Source: Plotosus lineatus (taxonomy: Eukaryota; Chordata; Actinopteri; Siluriformes; Plotosidae). Taken from it: DNA of 64,000 nucleotides. The stretch spans positions 7,564,161 through 7,628,160 of the forward strand of contig CM045735.1 in the NCBI GenBank assembly GCA_024760905.1. The letters are read 5' to 3'. Of this stretch, positions 1 through 9,899 are shown one piece after another. A model generated the notes under the pieces. It made no database searches and was not told where the DNA came from. It worked only from the letters and a program-made list of their open reading frames with translations. Both the position numbers and the translations under genes were made by a program. The first letter of the stretch is position 1; every line of letters starts with the position of its first letter.

Positions 1-1606
1 AGGGAAATGTATTGACTGATTACAGAAGTGTGCTGGGAAGATGGAAAGAGTACTTTGAAGAGCTGATGAATGAGGAAAATGAGAGAGAAAAAAGAGTAGA
101 AGAGGTGACTGTTGAGGATGAGGAAATAACAAAGATTAGTAAGGGTGAAGAGTGGAGGACATTGAAGAGGATGAAGAGTGGAAAGGCAGTTGGTCCTGAT
201 GACATACCGGTGGATGTATGGAAGTGTCTAGGAGAGGTAGGAGTAGATTTTCTGACAAGAACATTCAATACGGTCTTAGAGAGTGAGAGGATGCCGGAGG
301 AATGGAGAAGAAGTGTGCTTGTGCCCATTTTTAAGAACAAGAGAGACGTGCAGAGTTGTGACAACTACAGAAGGATATAGTTGATGAGCCATACGATGAA
401 GTTATGGGAAAGAATAGTGGAAGCTTGACTAAGGGCAGAGGTCAGCATTTATGAACAACAGTTTGGTTTCATGCCGAGAAAAGAGCACAACAGATGCAGT
501 GTTTGCTTTGAGGATGTTAATAGAGAAGTACAGAGAAGGTCAGAGGAAGCTGCATTGTGCCTTTGTGGATCTGGAGAAAGCATATGACAGGGTGCCGAGG
601 AAGGAACTGTGGTATTGCATGAGGAAGTCTGGAGTGGCAGAGAAGTATGTTAGAGTGGTGCAGGACATGTATGAGAGATGTAAGACAGTGGTGAGGTGTG
701 CTGTCGGCATGACAGAAGAGTTCAAGGTGGAGGTGGGACTGCATCAAGGGTCAGCTCTGAGCCCCTTTTTTTTGCTATGGTGATGGACAGGTTGACAGAC
801 AAGGTTAGACAAGAATCTCCATGGACTATGATTGCAGATCTGTAGTGAGAGCAGAGAACAAGTGCACGAAAATCTAGAGAGGTGGAGGTATGCCCTAGAA
901 AGGAGAGGAATGAAGGTTAGCCTCAGTAAGACAGAATACATGTGTGTGAATGAGAAGGACCCAAGAGGAACAGTTAGTTTACAGGGAGCAGAGATAAAAA
1001 AGGTGGAGGATTTTAAGTTCTTAGTCTCAACAGTCCAGAGCAATGGAGAGTGTGGAAAAGAGGTGAAGAAGCGTGTGCAGGCTGGTTGGAATGGCTGAAG
1101 AAAAGTGTCCGGTGTGATGTGTGATAGGAAGGTATCGGCAAGAATGAAAGGAAAAGTGTACAAGACGGTGTTGAAGCCAGTGATGTTGTATGGTTTAGAA
1201 ACAGTGGCGCAGAGGAAAAGACAGGAGGCAGAGCTGGAGGTAGCAGAGATGAAAATGTTGAGGTTCTCTTTGGGAGTAACGAGGATGGATAAGATCAGGA
1301 ATGAGTCCATCAGAGGGACAGCACATGTATAATGTTTTGGAGACAAAGTCAGAGAGGCTAGATTGAGATGGTTTGGACATGTACAGAGGAGGGATAGTGA
1401 GTATATTGATAGTAGGATGCTGAGGTTGGAACTGCCAGGCAAAAGGCCTAGAAGAAGGCCAAAGAGGAGATTTATGGATGTGGTGAAGGAGGACATGATG
1501 GTAGTTTGTGTAAGAAAACAGGATGCAGAGGATAGGGTGAGATGGAGGCAGATGATTCGCTGTGGCGACCCCTGAAGGGGACAGCCAAAAGGAAAAGAAG
1601 AAAGAA
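1..1606 (+). pseudogene. 5'-truncated, broken RTE-like LINE reverse transcriptase
   Basis: A non-LTR retrotransposon remnant read in five out-of-phase pieces (12-380, 451-783, 832-1098, 1105-1332, 1363-1575). The first piece has the RT thumb/finger signature (GKAVGPDDIPVDVWK, then a PIFKNK...NYRRI block). The second has RT motif [18 protein letters not shown], and motif [11 protein letters not shown]. The catalytic FADD box expected just after ESPWTM near 825-835 is destroyed by a short deletion followed by stop codons, so the enzyme is dead. The C-terminal piece has the RWFGHVQRRDSEYI and RPRRRPKRRFMDVVKEDM blocks seen in fish RTE-type copies, followed by the 3' tail GAAAAGAAGAAAGAAG. The endonuclease domain lies outside or is lost. 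The clade name is inferred from the C-terminal pattern; a LINE RT is certain. Confidence 0.9.
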
Positions 1607-1654
1607 GAGGCATGAATACATTTTTACGCATTTCCTCATTTTCCGAACATCTTC

Positions 1655-1860
1655 ATCCTCACACTCACACCTTGGAGCAGTTTGGAACAGCCAATTAGCC
1701 TAATATGCATGTGCTTTGGACTTATGGGAAGAAACTGGAGGAAACCCATGCAAGCACGGAGAGAACATGCTATTCCACACAGAAACAACCTCACCAAGCC
1801 CTGTGAGTCGACACCAGGCCCTTCTCACTATGAGACGGACGTGCTAAACACATTTCCACA
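1655..1860 (-). mobile_element. SINE family A copy
   Basis: Contains the family A body (GTTTGGAACAGCCAATTAGCC, then a degraded CTTTGGACTTATGGGAAGAAACTGG) and ends in a decayed tRNA-like head that reads on the minus strand. It abuts the LINE 3' end. Confidence 0.65.
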
Positions 1861-2290
1861 ATATTGCCACATGAATATTTAGGTGATGCTAAAGGGCGCA
1901 ACCCCACGAGTGTGTAATGTTCACAAATACAAGCAAATAAATTGAACTTTAAGATCAACAGCTGTTGCATATAATTACGCAGCATGTGGCTGTTAAATGC
2001 TTCGAGTCTCAGAATGAATCCTCATTCAATGGGATTACTACGAGATTAAAAATACTGTTCCAGTTTTCCTAGGTTCCTTAGGGTTTTGCACCCTGAACGG
2101 GGAACTGGTGGGGAAGAGAATGGCCCAGAAGATACAAGTTCATTGAACAAATCATTTTTTTATCATCTTTGTCGATGGTGTCTCCTTGAACAAGTTGAAT
2201 TTTTAAAAGGTGATGGGTTGGAAAGCGGTTTAGGTGTGATTGTGAGTTTAACCCAACCTTAGCTGGGTATCTGGGAAGCATAAGTTATAC
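1861..2290. other. AT-rich spacer, no feature seen
   Basis: No coding exon, RNA gene or recognisable repeat was found on either strand. Confidence 0.5.
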
Positions 2291-2796
2291 TGGTGATGTC
2301 TTCTTCTCCTTTTCCATTCGGCTGTTCCCTTCAGGGGTCGCCAAAGCGAATCATCTGCCTCCATCTCACCCTATCCTCTGCATCTTCTACTTTTACTCCA
2401 ACTACCTTCATGTCTTCCTTCACCACATCCATAAATCTTTTCTTTGGTCTTCCTCTAGGCCTTCTGCCTGGTAGTTCCAACCTCAGTATCCTACTACCAA
2501 TATACTCACTGTCCCTCCTCTGTACATGTCCATGGAGATTCTTGTCTAACCTCGTCTGTCAACCTGTCCAACACCATAGCAAACAAAAAGGGGCTCAGAG
2601 CTGATCCTTGATGCAGTCCCACCTCCACCTTGAACTCTTCTGTCATGCTGACAGCACACCTCACCACTGTCTTACACCTGTCATACATGTCCTGCACCAC
2701 TCTAACATACTTCTCTGCCACTCCAGACTTCCTCATGCAATACCACAGTTCCTTCCTCGGCACCCTGTCATATGCTTTCTCCAAATATCTATTCAT
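2291..2796 (-). mobile_element. RTE-like LINE 3' fragment with internal deletion
   Basis: Minus-strand copy of the family at position 1. It reads from the 3' tail (AGGGGTCGCCAAAGCGAATC) up through the C-terminal block, then jumps near 2525-2535 directly to the RT core ([38 protein letters not shown]). The segment between ESPW and HVQRRDSEYI, including the FADD box, is missing. The join lies at a TGGAC sequence present at both ends of the missing segment in the longer copy. Confidence 0.85.
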
Positions 2797-3018
2797 GCCT
2801 CTAGTGGTCAAAAATGACAACTGCAATAAGTACTTCTTGAAGACTTTTGGAGCATCAACCATTATAGTTTATAGTTACAGTATTTCATAGTTAATGGCAG
2901 GATTCCCAGAATCGATAATACTCTGCCAAGATCTTATTATATAGCAATTAATCAGAATTAAATATAATACATAATTATGTTTATGCAAAGGCAAAGTGTA
3001 AATGTAGACAATGCCTGT

Positions 3019-3019
<1 letters not shown>

Positions 3020-3074
<55 letters not shown>
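3020..3074. repeat. (GT)n microsatellite
   Basis: About 27 uninterrupted GT units followed by a short interrupted tail. Confidence 0.97.
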
Positions 3075-3075
<1 letters not shown>

Positions 3076-3079
3076 TGTT

Positions 3080-3950
3080 TGTGTGTGTGATATACACAAC
3101 CATTTCCACTGTTAGGTGCCATGTAAGGACTGGAAGGGAGAGAAAGGGGGATTAGCGGGAGGTTAAGGATTAGAAGGGGAAATAATAAAACGTGTCTTTT
3201 TTTAATGCTCAGATGTTTTTTGGAGCCGTGTTCAGTTTTTGATGTGTGGTTGGACTAGAAACTTTGCTGAAGGCTGCCAACCCTGATTAATGAAATTGGC
3301 TGTTCTGTGGGCACCTCACACATTACGCAACAGACTTCAGTAAGCAACAGGAAACACACCTGGTGTATACAATTCACAGAAAAAAACATACTCACCGTAC
3401 AGTGTATATAAAACTGCTGAAACAAAGCTCCAGGAAAGTGCTTTGAATTAATACTGTACAAATGGGTTATCCTAAAATTCACTAGATTGTACTGTATAGA
3501 ATAAATCAAGTGTGATAGTCTTTGAGTTTATTTCTGGGGCTTGTTTCTTATTAATGTCGGCCTGACTCACCAAAATCGATGGCCCTGAGCTGCTGGTAAT
3601 GGTGCACTTATTGTTCTGTGAATTCAAAACCAAGACAAATTCCCTATATGCTTGTACTTGGCGAACAAAAGACCCTTATTTTGATATTTTAAAAGTTCAC
3701 AGATGTAGGAGCATACATTGAAATTGACTAAATTGCCAAGTCCTTCTGCTTTCCATGATTATCAGTGTTCCAATCCAAGATTTAAACCATTTCTTCAAAG
3801 GGAATATTGTTTCCTGCCAGTTTTTAGAAGATAATGCAGAGTTCACGCACTGTCGCTCCATAGAGTCTTAGGAAGTGCACAATATGCTAATCCATAAAAA
3901 TGTACATATGACATATGACGTATCACTCACGCTCTCATTCATTTACTCTA
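3080..3950. other. Spacer without recognisable gene
   Basis: AT-rich sequence. Open frames are short and show no family resemblance. I saw no splice-flanked exon and no tRNA. Confidence 0.45.
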
Positions 3951-3951
3951 A

Positions 3952-4216
3952 TTCCACTTTATTTACTCTGTGAAGTCTGGGTACACCCACAACAGCTCGC
4001 CAAACCATCACAGAGGCCAACACTCACAACCATTCACGTTCATATATAGGGGCGATTTGGATCAGCCAATTATCTGAATGTGCATGTCTTTGAACTGTGG
4101 GAGGAAACCGGAGTACCCTGCGGAAACTCACGCAAGCATAGGGATACCACGCAAACTCCACATAGAAACGCCCTTGTCGAACCTGGAACTCAACCCAAGA
4201 CCATCTTGACGCGCAG
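3952..4216 (-). mobile_element. SINE family A copy
   Basis: Carries the family A tail (ACACCC...CAGCTCGCC) at its low end, the conserved GTCTTTGAACTGTGGGAGG body, and the head remnant near 4180-4215. A hAT-type MITE is inserted at its high end. Confidence 0.75.
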
Positions 4217-4224
4217 CCCTAATG

Positions 4225-4799
4225 CAGTGTTTCTCAATTATTTTCTGTGGCGCCCCCCCCAGGAAGGAAAAAAAAACATCTCACGCTCCCCACCACCACC
4301 CCGTGATCGACTATAAATAGTATTATTTGTCTATAAGATTGTTATTAGTACACCTCTGCATAACATTGTATCTTTATTAACATCAAAAACAAAAAAGAAA
4401 TAAATATAGTTCAACGTATAATAAAGAAAAACTCCATTAACATTGTTTTTAAATCTGGAAATGAAAAGATTTAAAGTGCACCAATGAGCCTGAAATTAAA
4501 AAAATACAACTTATTTATTCCTGTTAGAAATTTTTCCATGTTGTTTCCTGAGAGGTTGTTTACTGCACTTCATATTGTTTGCTTGTGCAAAAAAACGTTA
4601 TAACATAGCGCGACCATGAGAGCACCACTGCCAACTAGTGGAGCAGAGGTGCAATTACACTTAATTCTTGTACAGAATTCCAGAAAAGCATGTTTCCCAG
4701 GCTCATACGCGCTCCCCCCAGCATCACACTGCCCCCCCACCCTCCCACCCCACCCTCTGGCATCATACCGGGGCACGCCCCACTATTTGAGAAGCACTG
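4225..4799. mobile_element. hAT-type MITE
   Basis: Terminal inverted repeats CAGTGTTTCTCAA and TTGAGAAGCACTG (one mismatch). It is flanked by 8-bp direct repeats CCCTAATG (4217-4224) and CCTTAATG (4800-4807), 7 of 8 identical. An 8-bp duplication and CAG...CTG ends fit the hAT superfamily. There is no transposase frame, so it is non-autonomous. Confidence 0.88.
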
Positions 4800-4807
4800 C
4801 CTTAATG

Positions 4808-5984
4808 AGACATGTCTATCGTGTAAATATGATACCGTATGAAATTCCTATTATTTTACTTTCTGATCTTCCCACCTCTATAAAACACATTCTTTAACGT
4901 TTACAAAAGGATGCCTTTCCCATTCCTGCCACACCCACATTTCCTGTGTTTCTGCTTGCTTATCTTTCCCTATGAAGGTGCTTTAATTACGAGAAGTCTG
5001 TCTTTCTGGTACAATGCTTGCTTGTAATACAGAAATGCCTTCCTCCATTAAATATGTGGTTAGAAGTAGCTTATGTAATTTTTCTCAACTGTACATTACA
5101 AATACACTCCCCTCTGTACCTACTTGTATCGAACAGGCATAATTAGAGCTACCAGAGACGAACGCAAACCTGCCCCTACCTCAGGACCAAAATTTTTATC
5201 TCTTCACTTGTTATTAGACGGAAATCCTCTTCTACTAACTCATTTTCCAGCTGAGGCGGTCCAGTGCTGTCAGGCTACTTATTTTCCAATTTGCTCCAAG
5301 TCATGAAATCTGTGTATTTATAATACCGTGCATAAAACTAGTGCACACAAAGTTGAATCTGACCTTTTTATACTTGTAGTTTAAAGATGAATTATACATA
5401 AATAAAGACTTTCGCATAATAGCCGGTTGAATACATATTATATTTTGCAGGAGTTTTTTAAATGTTGAAACTATATAAATTAAATATATCCACAGTTAGC
5501 CCACAGCAATTTTCATATTTCATTGCTTTTTTTTTTTTTTTTTCTTTTTTTGTGGTTTTATTGGTTTCATCGATGTCAGACTCCTTGTTCTGCCTCAGGT
5601 CTTCTTCTGGTTTCAGACAATTGGCTGCTCAGTATAAAACTCACTCCTGTATGTGCGCACGATTAATCCTTGGTCTTTTATAAATGCAGTTGCATGTTGC
5701 TTTGTTAAGTATAAGTTTACTCAGAATCTGAGGTCGATCTATGCCTTTGGCCCAGTACGCAAGTTTAGCTGCACCACAAAACACACAACAGACCACCAAC
5801 AGCAGCTTGCAGAGATATTCCTCACGACTACCAAGAACATGAGAAACATGGAAAAGGAGCTGATGTTGCTCACCACACTCTCCGCTGATATTAGGCAAAG
5901 ACAGGGCCCTAAACAGAATGCTAAGACCATCACAGAGCAGCACACCCACATTTACAACACACTTACAACGAGGGGAACTTGAAA
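4808..5984. other. Spacer without recognisable gene
   Basis: Contains a poly-T/TTC tract at 5527-5550 and frames of up to about 110 codons with no recognisable domain. The frame at 5653-5982 looks mildly protein-like but matches no family I know and has no supporting splice structure. Confidence 0.4.
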
Positions 5985-6165
5985 CAGCATATTAGCTTTA
6001 TGTGCATGTCTTCCGACAACTGGAGGAAACCAGAATCCCACGAGGAAATCCATACGAGTATGGGTAGAACATGTAGAGTCAATACAGAAACGGCCAAGCC
6101 CAGTACACAAACTTTGGCCGCGAGGTAGACGTACTAACCACTACGCCACCATGCTGCCGTCTCCA
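5985..6165 (-). mobile_element. SINE family A fragment
   Basis: Body ATGTGCATGTCTTCCGACAACTGG and the head remnant CTAACCACTACGCCACCATG (tRNA-like A-box region on the minus strand). Confidence 0.7.
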
Positions 6166-6384
6166 TAATCTTCCAAACAGTGATATTATTATAATAAGAC
6201 AAACGTCCACACCGTGTTATGTCTCCTGGTGTGTTCCATTTGTTCTGGAAATCAAGATTTCTAAGTTCTCAGTCAAAAATAATAACCGAACCTCCCCTGA
6301 CTTCAGATTCCTGACTCAGAATGTCAAGGGAACATCACTACCCCACCCCTCGACCTCATAATCCAAGATGGCTGCTCTGTACAC

Positions 6385-6743
6385 TTTTGTCTTATTTATT
6401 TCTGTAACCGCTTCATCCTAATTAGGGTCGCGGGGAGGCTGGTGCCCATCCCAGCCAACTCAGGGCAAGGGCAGAGTACACCCTGGACAGTTCGCCAGGC
6501 CATCGCAGGGCGGAAACACACTGACGGCTTTGCAGCCTACTCTTTTTACAAAAGTCAGCAATGGTTCTTTTACATGCCTCACACCATAGACAGTGACAGA
6601 CATGGCCGGCCTTTGATAACCCAGTTAGCTGCACTGGGGGGGGGGGGGGGGAGTGACAACCTTGTGGAGAGTGGGACTCGAAACCCCAACCTTTGGATCA
6701 GCGATCCGGCACCTTATACCACTAGACCACCACTGCCTCCTTG
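6385..6743 (-). mobile_element. SINE family B, mosaic tail
   Basis: The minus strand starts with a tRNA-like head at 6743: A box GGTCTAGTGGTATAAG, B box GTTTCGAGTCCC. It then has a 16-G tract on the plus strand (6636-6651) and a tail resembling the family A tail (ACAGTTCGCCAGGCCATCGC). RNA polymerase III promoter boxes imply a SINE. Confidence 0.85.
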
Positions 6744-6799
6744 TCTTATTTACGTCTTATTAAATCAGTGGTCTCCACAGCACTGTGAAATTGATTATA

Positions 6800-6803
<4 letters not shown>

Positions 6804-6887
<84 letters not shown>
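6804..6887. repeat. (TA)n microsatellite
   Basis: About 42 uninterrupted AT units, directly abutting the ribozyme-bearing inverted repeat. Confidence 0.97.
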
Positions 6888-6896
<9 letters not shown>

Positions 6897-6934
6897 AAAG
6901 GACAGGACAAAGACTTTCTATTGAAACTCCATTT

Positions 6935-6989
6935 ATCACTACAGATCTGTTTCGAGGGGTGGTGAAACCATCCTCTCTCTTCAGGTGAT
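6935..6989 (-). ncRNA. Hammerhead ribozyme, minus-strand copy
   Basis: Reverse complement of the motif at 7026-7080. Core CTGAAGA lies at 6984-6978, GAAA at 6953-6950, and the GTA cleavage triplet at 6942-6940. Stem I pairs ATCAC (6989-6985) with GTGAT (6939-6935). Stem III is four base pairs with a two-base loop. Predicted cleavage is between 6940 and 6939 on the minus-strand RNA. Confidence 0.78.
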
Positions 6990-7025
6990 TATAGAAGAGT
7001 TATAGTATAGAATAGTTCTTCTATA

Positions 7026-7080
7026 ATCACCTGAAGAGAGAGGATGGTTTCACCACCCCTCGAAACAGATCTGTAGTGAT
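7026..7080 (+). ncRNA. Hammerhead ribozyme, type I, minimal stem III
   Basis: Order of elements: stem I 5' strand ATCAC (7026-7030); core CTGAAGA (7031-7037); stem II 7038-7061, with GAG/CTC, GG/CC and TGGT/ACCA pairs closing a TTC loop; GAAA (7062-7065); stem III A65-T74 with CAG/CTG and loop AT; cleavage triplet GTA (7073-7075); stem I 3' strand GTGAT (7076-7080). All conserved core bases (CUGANGA, GAAA, UH) are present. Predicted self-cleavage is after 7075. The very short stem III is typical of Penelope-type hammerheads, which often act as dimers. Confidence 0.82.
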
Positions 7081-7187
7081 AAATGGAGTTTCAATAGAAG
7101 ATCTTTGTCCTGTCCTTTTATTATTTTTATTGTTATTTGCTCTACCAAAAAGTATTGAGCACTCCTACGGAAGGATCTACTCAGAAA

Positions 7188-7188
<1 letters not shown>

Positions 7189-7250
<62 letters not shown>
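7189..7250. repeat. (TA)n microsatellite
   Basis: AT repeats with one GT interruption near 7235. Confidence 0.95.
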
Positions 7251-7251
<1 letters not shown>

Positions 7252-7326
7252 AAATACAGTGTATTTCAATGTTATCTACAATCCTGGATAGAGAATAATG
7301 CTAAATGTTTTCAGACTACTCTACGT

Positions 7327-7660
7327 AAACATGGGTAGCACTGTGGCGTAGTGGTAAGCATTAAGCATGTCTGCATCACATTAACAAGGCCCTGGCTTTA
7401 ATTTCCAGGCTCGACAAGGGTCTTTCAATACGGAGTTTTCATGTTCTTCCCATCCTTGCACTGGTTTGCTCTATGCACACCGGTTTCTGTCGACAATGCA
7501 AACATATACACATGCGACTAATTTGCTGTTTCAAATTGACCCTAGGTGCGAGTGTGAGTGTGAATGGTTGCGTGTGATGCCACTGTAATGCTTTAATGAG
7601 TTGTTCAGGGTGTACTCTTTCTTTGTCCAGTCCCAGTCCCAGCCTCCCCATGAATGTAGC
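7327..7660 (+). mobile_element. SINE family A copy
   Basis: Starts with the head GGTAGCACTGTGGCGTAGTG, contains a decayed body, and ends with the family tail (TTCAGGGTGTACTCTTTCTTTG). The next MITE is inserted just downstream. Confidence 0.75.
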
Positions 7661-7670
7661 ACGATTAAAT

Positions 7671-8064
7671 CAGGGGTCTCCAATATTATCCACAAAGGGG
7701 CCGGTGTGGGTGCAAGTTTTCACTTCAACCAAACAGTGGCCACACCTTCCACCTGTTTCCACCAATCACTGATCATCAAAAAGAAAAGAAAAAAAAAAAA
7801 CTAGATTGGACATTACTGTTTCAATTCTGAAGTGGGGCCATCTTGGTGAGATCACCAAGTCTTGAAGCAAGGTGATCTCACCAAGATGGCCGCACTTCAG
7901 CATTGAAATAATGTAATAATCTAGTAATGTCCAATCCAGTTTGGTTCTTTTTTTTTGCTGATCAGTGATTGGTGGAAACAGGTGGAAGGTGTGGCTACTG
8001 TTTGGTTGAAGTGAAAAAACCTACACCCACATCTGGTCTATGTGGCTAAGATTGGACACCCCTG
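7671..8064. mobile_element. hAT-type MITE, copy 1
   Basis: Ends CAGGGGTCTCCAAT and ATTGGACACCCCTG as inverted repeats. Perfect 8-bp target duplication GATTAAAT (7663-7670 and 8065-8072). The two halves are long inverted repeats (GGTGTGG...CCACC and the GCCATCTTGGTGAGATCACC core). No transposase. Confidence 0.93.
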
Positions 8065-8072
8065 GATTAAAT

Positions 8073-8760
8073 GGTTAGGTATATGAGTGACTGGGTGTAC
8101 TGGAACATGGTCGACTGATGTGTCATTCCCAGTCATGACTTCTGATTTTTTTTTTTTTTTTTTTTTTATGTAAACGGAACAAGTGGTGCTAAGAAGAAAA
8201 CTGATGTGATGTGTGAGTGACAGTTGTCAGTTGTATTCTAATGGGTTTTGGGTTACATCAATGAGAAGTGTCTTAACTCGATTATCTCACAGAATAATAA
8301 AAGATCAGCTGATCTGATTACATTATAAGTTTAAATATTTTATATCAAGAGCCTGCAAGGTAATTTAAACAGTAGATACGGCTTCAGTTTGAGATTCCAG
8401 AGTATGTTGCGTATTTAATAATAAAAATGATTTTGATTTTTTTTTCTATATGACCCAATTCCTGCTAATTATATACAATTATTAATATTTGAAAATCCAT
8501 TTCATAAGGTGGTCACTCACTTTTATAAAAAAAAAAAAAAAAAAAAGAACTGCAGTTAACATTTCTTATAAATGCAATTAGCTTCATGAAGCATGTGATC
8601 AACCACATCCCACAAGGGTATTAGCAAGGCAGCTAGTTGTAAATGCCACAAGACAAAAATGTCTTCACTTTTGGATGTGATCCACTAGAATAACTGATTA
8701 GGAAGTGTAGTTCCTGCTCATGATAGAAAGCAATTACATTTTTTTGTACTTTTTTTTTTT
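8073..8760. other. AT-rich spacer
   Basis: Contains poly-T (8148-8167) and poly-A (8528-8546) tracts. No coding feature was found. Confidence 0.45.
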
Positions 8761-8764
8761 TAAT

Positions 8765-9000
8765 CCCTTCCCCCAGTGCAGCTAACTGGGTTATCATAGG
8801 CCAGCATCTCTCACTATCTGTGGTGAGAGGTTCATGTAAAAGAACCATTGCTGACTTTTGTCAAGAGAAGTCTGCATAGTCATCAGTCATGGCCTGGCGA
8901 GCTGTCCAGGGTGTACTCTGCCTTCGTCCAGAATCGTCTGAGATGGGCACCAGCCTCCCTGCACACCTAATTAGGATTGAGTGGTTCAGAAAATGAATGA
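8765..9000 (+). mobile_element. SINE family B fragment
   Basis: Begins inside the family (CCCAGTGCAGCTAACTGGG) without its tRNA head. It runs through AGAACCATTGCTGACTTTTG to the family A-type tail (GAGCTGTCCAGGGTGTACTC) and ends at AATGAATGAATG. Confidence 0.75.
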
Positions 9001-9034
9001 ATGTAAAAATCACTTGGTTTTATTATTGATGTAG

Positions 9035-9330
9035 AATGAATCCATGGCTCAGTGGTCAGGTCTGTTACTACACACTGAGAAGGTTCTGGGTTTGAATCTC
9101 GGTCAAGAATGTTTTCCATGTGCACTGTGTTTGTTCTCCCCATGCTTGTTTGGGTTCCTTCTGAGTACCTTGGTCTCCTCCTACAGTCCAAAGACATGCA
9201 CATTAAGTCAAGTGGCTATTACATTGAACCAGATGTACCATCTTTCACTCCCCAGTCGTTTCAATGAGCATTGAGCACTCATGACACTCGCCAGTTCACT
9301 GGTCGTCCATACTTAGATGACCTTCGGTAA
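9035..9330 (+). mobile_element. SINE family A copy
   Basis: Head ATGGCTCAGTGGTCAGG, body CTCCTACAGTCCAAAGACATG, and a degraded tail. Confidence 0.75.
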
Positions 9331-9384
9331 GTACTGACCACTGCATTCCAGGAATCTCACACAAGACCATTCATTTATTTGCCA

Positions 9385-9685
9385 AAGCACATTATTTTAC
9401 TAGGGTTGCAAGAAGGCTGGCGTCAACTTCAGCCAACAAAAACGCAAAGGCATGGTACACCATGAACAGCTCACCAGACCATTGCAGGACCAACAAACAG
9501 ACAACAGATACTAACACTTGGGGGCAATGTGGAACAGCCAATTAGCCTACTGGGCATGTTTTAGGACTGTCAAAGAAATGCAGACAACCCAGAAATCAAA
9601 CTCACACGAGCACACGCAAACTTCATACAGGAACGCCCTTCCCATGCCCTGATGAGGAGGTGTTAACCACCATGCCAACATGCTG
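9385..9685 (-). mobile_element. SINE family A copy
   Basis: Tail (GGTTGCAAGAAGGCTGGCG) at the low end, body GGAACAGCCAATTAGCC, and head remnant TTAACCACCATGCCAACATG at the high end. Confidence 0.78.
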
Positions 9686-9744
9686 TCATTATGCAACAAC
9701 TAAACATGTTACATAGAATTCATGAGATACAACATAATCACTCA

Positions 9745-9899
9745 CTTGCAAAGCCAATAAATCCTAGTAGGGTTGCAAGGAGGTTGGAGTCTATCTCAGC
9801 CAAGACTGGACAAAGGCAAGGTACACTTTTGAACAGCTTGCCAGACCATTGCAATGCCAACACGCTCACATTTATTAACACTTACATTCACACTCGAGT
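9745..9899 (-). mobile_element. SINE family A tail fragment
   Basis: Only the tail half (TAGGGTTGCAAGGAGGTTGG to ACACTTACATTCACACTCG) is present. A family C SINE follows directly. Confidence 0.65.

Larger units (their letters stand above)
6888..7137. mobile_element. Inverted pair of Penelope-like terminal repeats
   Basis: Two arms of about 115 bp in opposite orientation meet near 6995-7015. Each begins or ends with the ATAATAAAAGGACAGGACAAAG type end and carries a hammerhead core. Flanking (TA)n tracts lie on both sides. A third single arm is found at 44,430. Small hammerhead ribozymes in the terminal repeats are a known property of Penelope-like retroelements; assignment to that class is inference because no reverse transcriptase is present. 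Confidence 0.65.

Noticed and set aside
744..1631. 295-codon minus-strand open frame
   Set aside because: It is the antisense shadow of the LINE reverse transcriptase on the plus strand.
5653..5982. 109-codon plus frame with protein-like composition
   Set aside because: No recognisable domain, no splice signals or neighbours supporting it; chance or an unknown repeat.
6442..6888. 148-codon frame ending in repeated Ile-Tyr
   Set aside because: It runs from a SINE into the (TA)n microsatellite and has no coding meaning.
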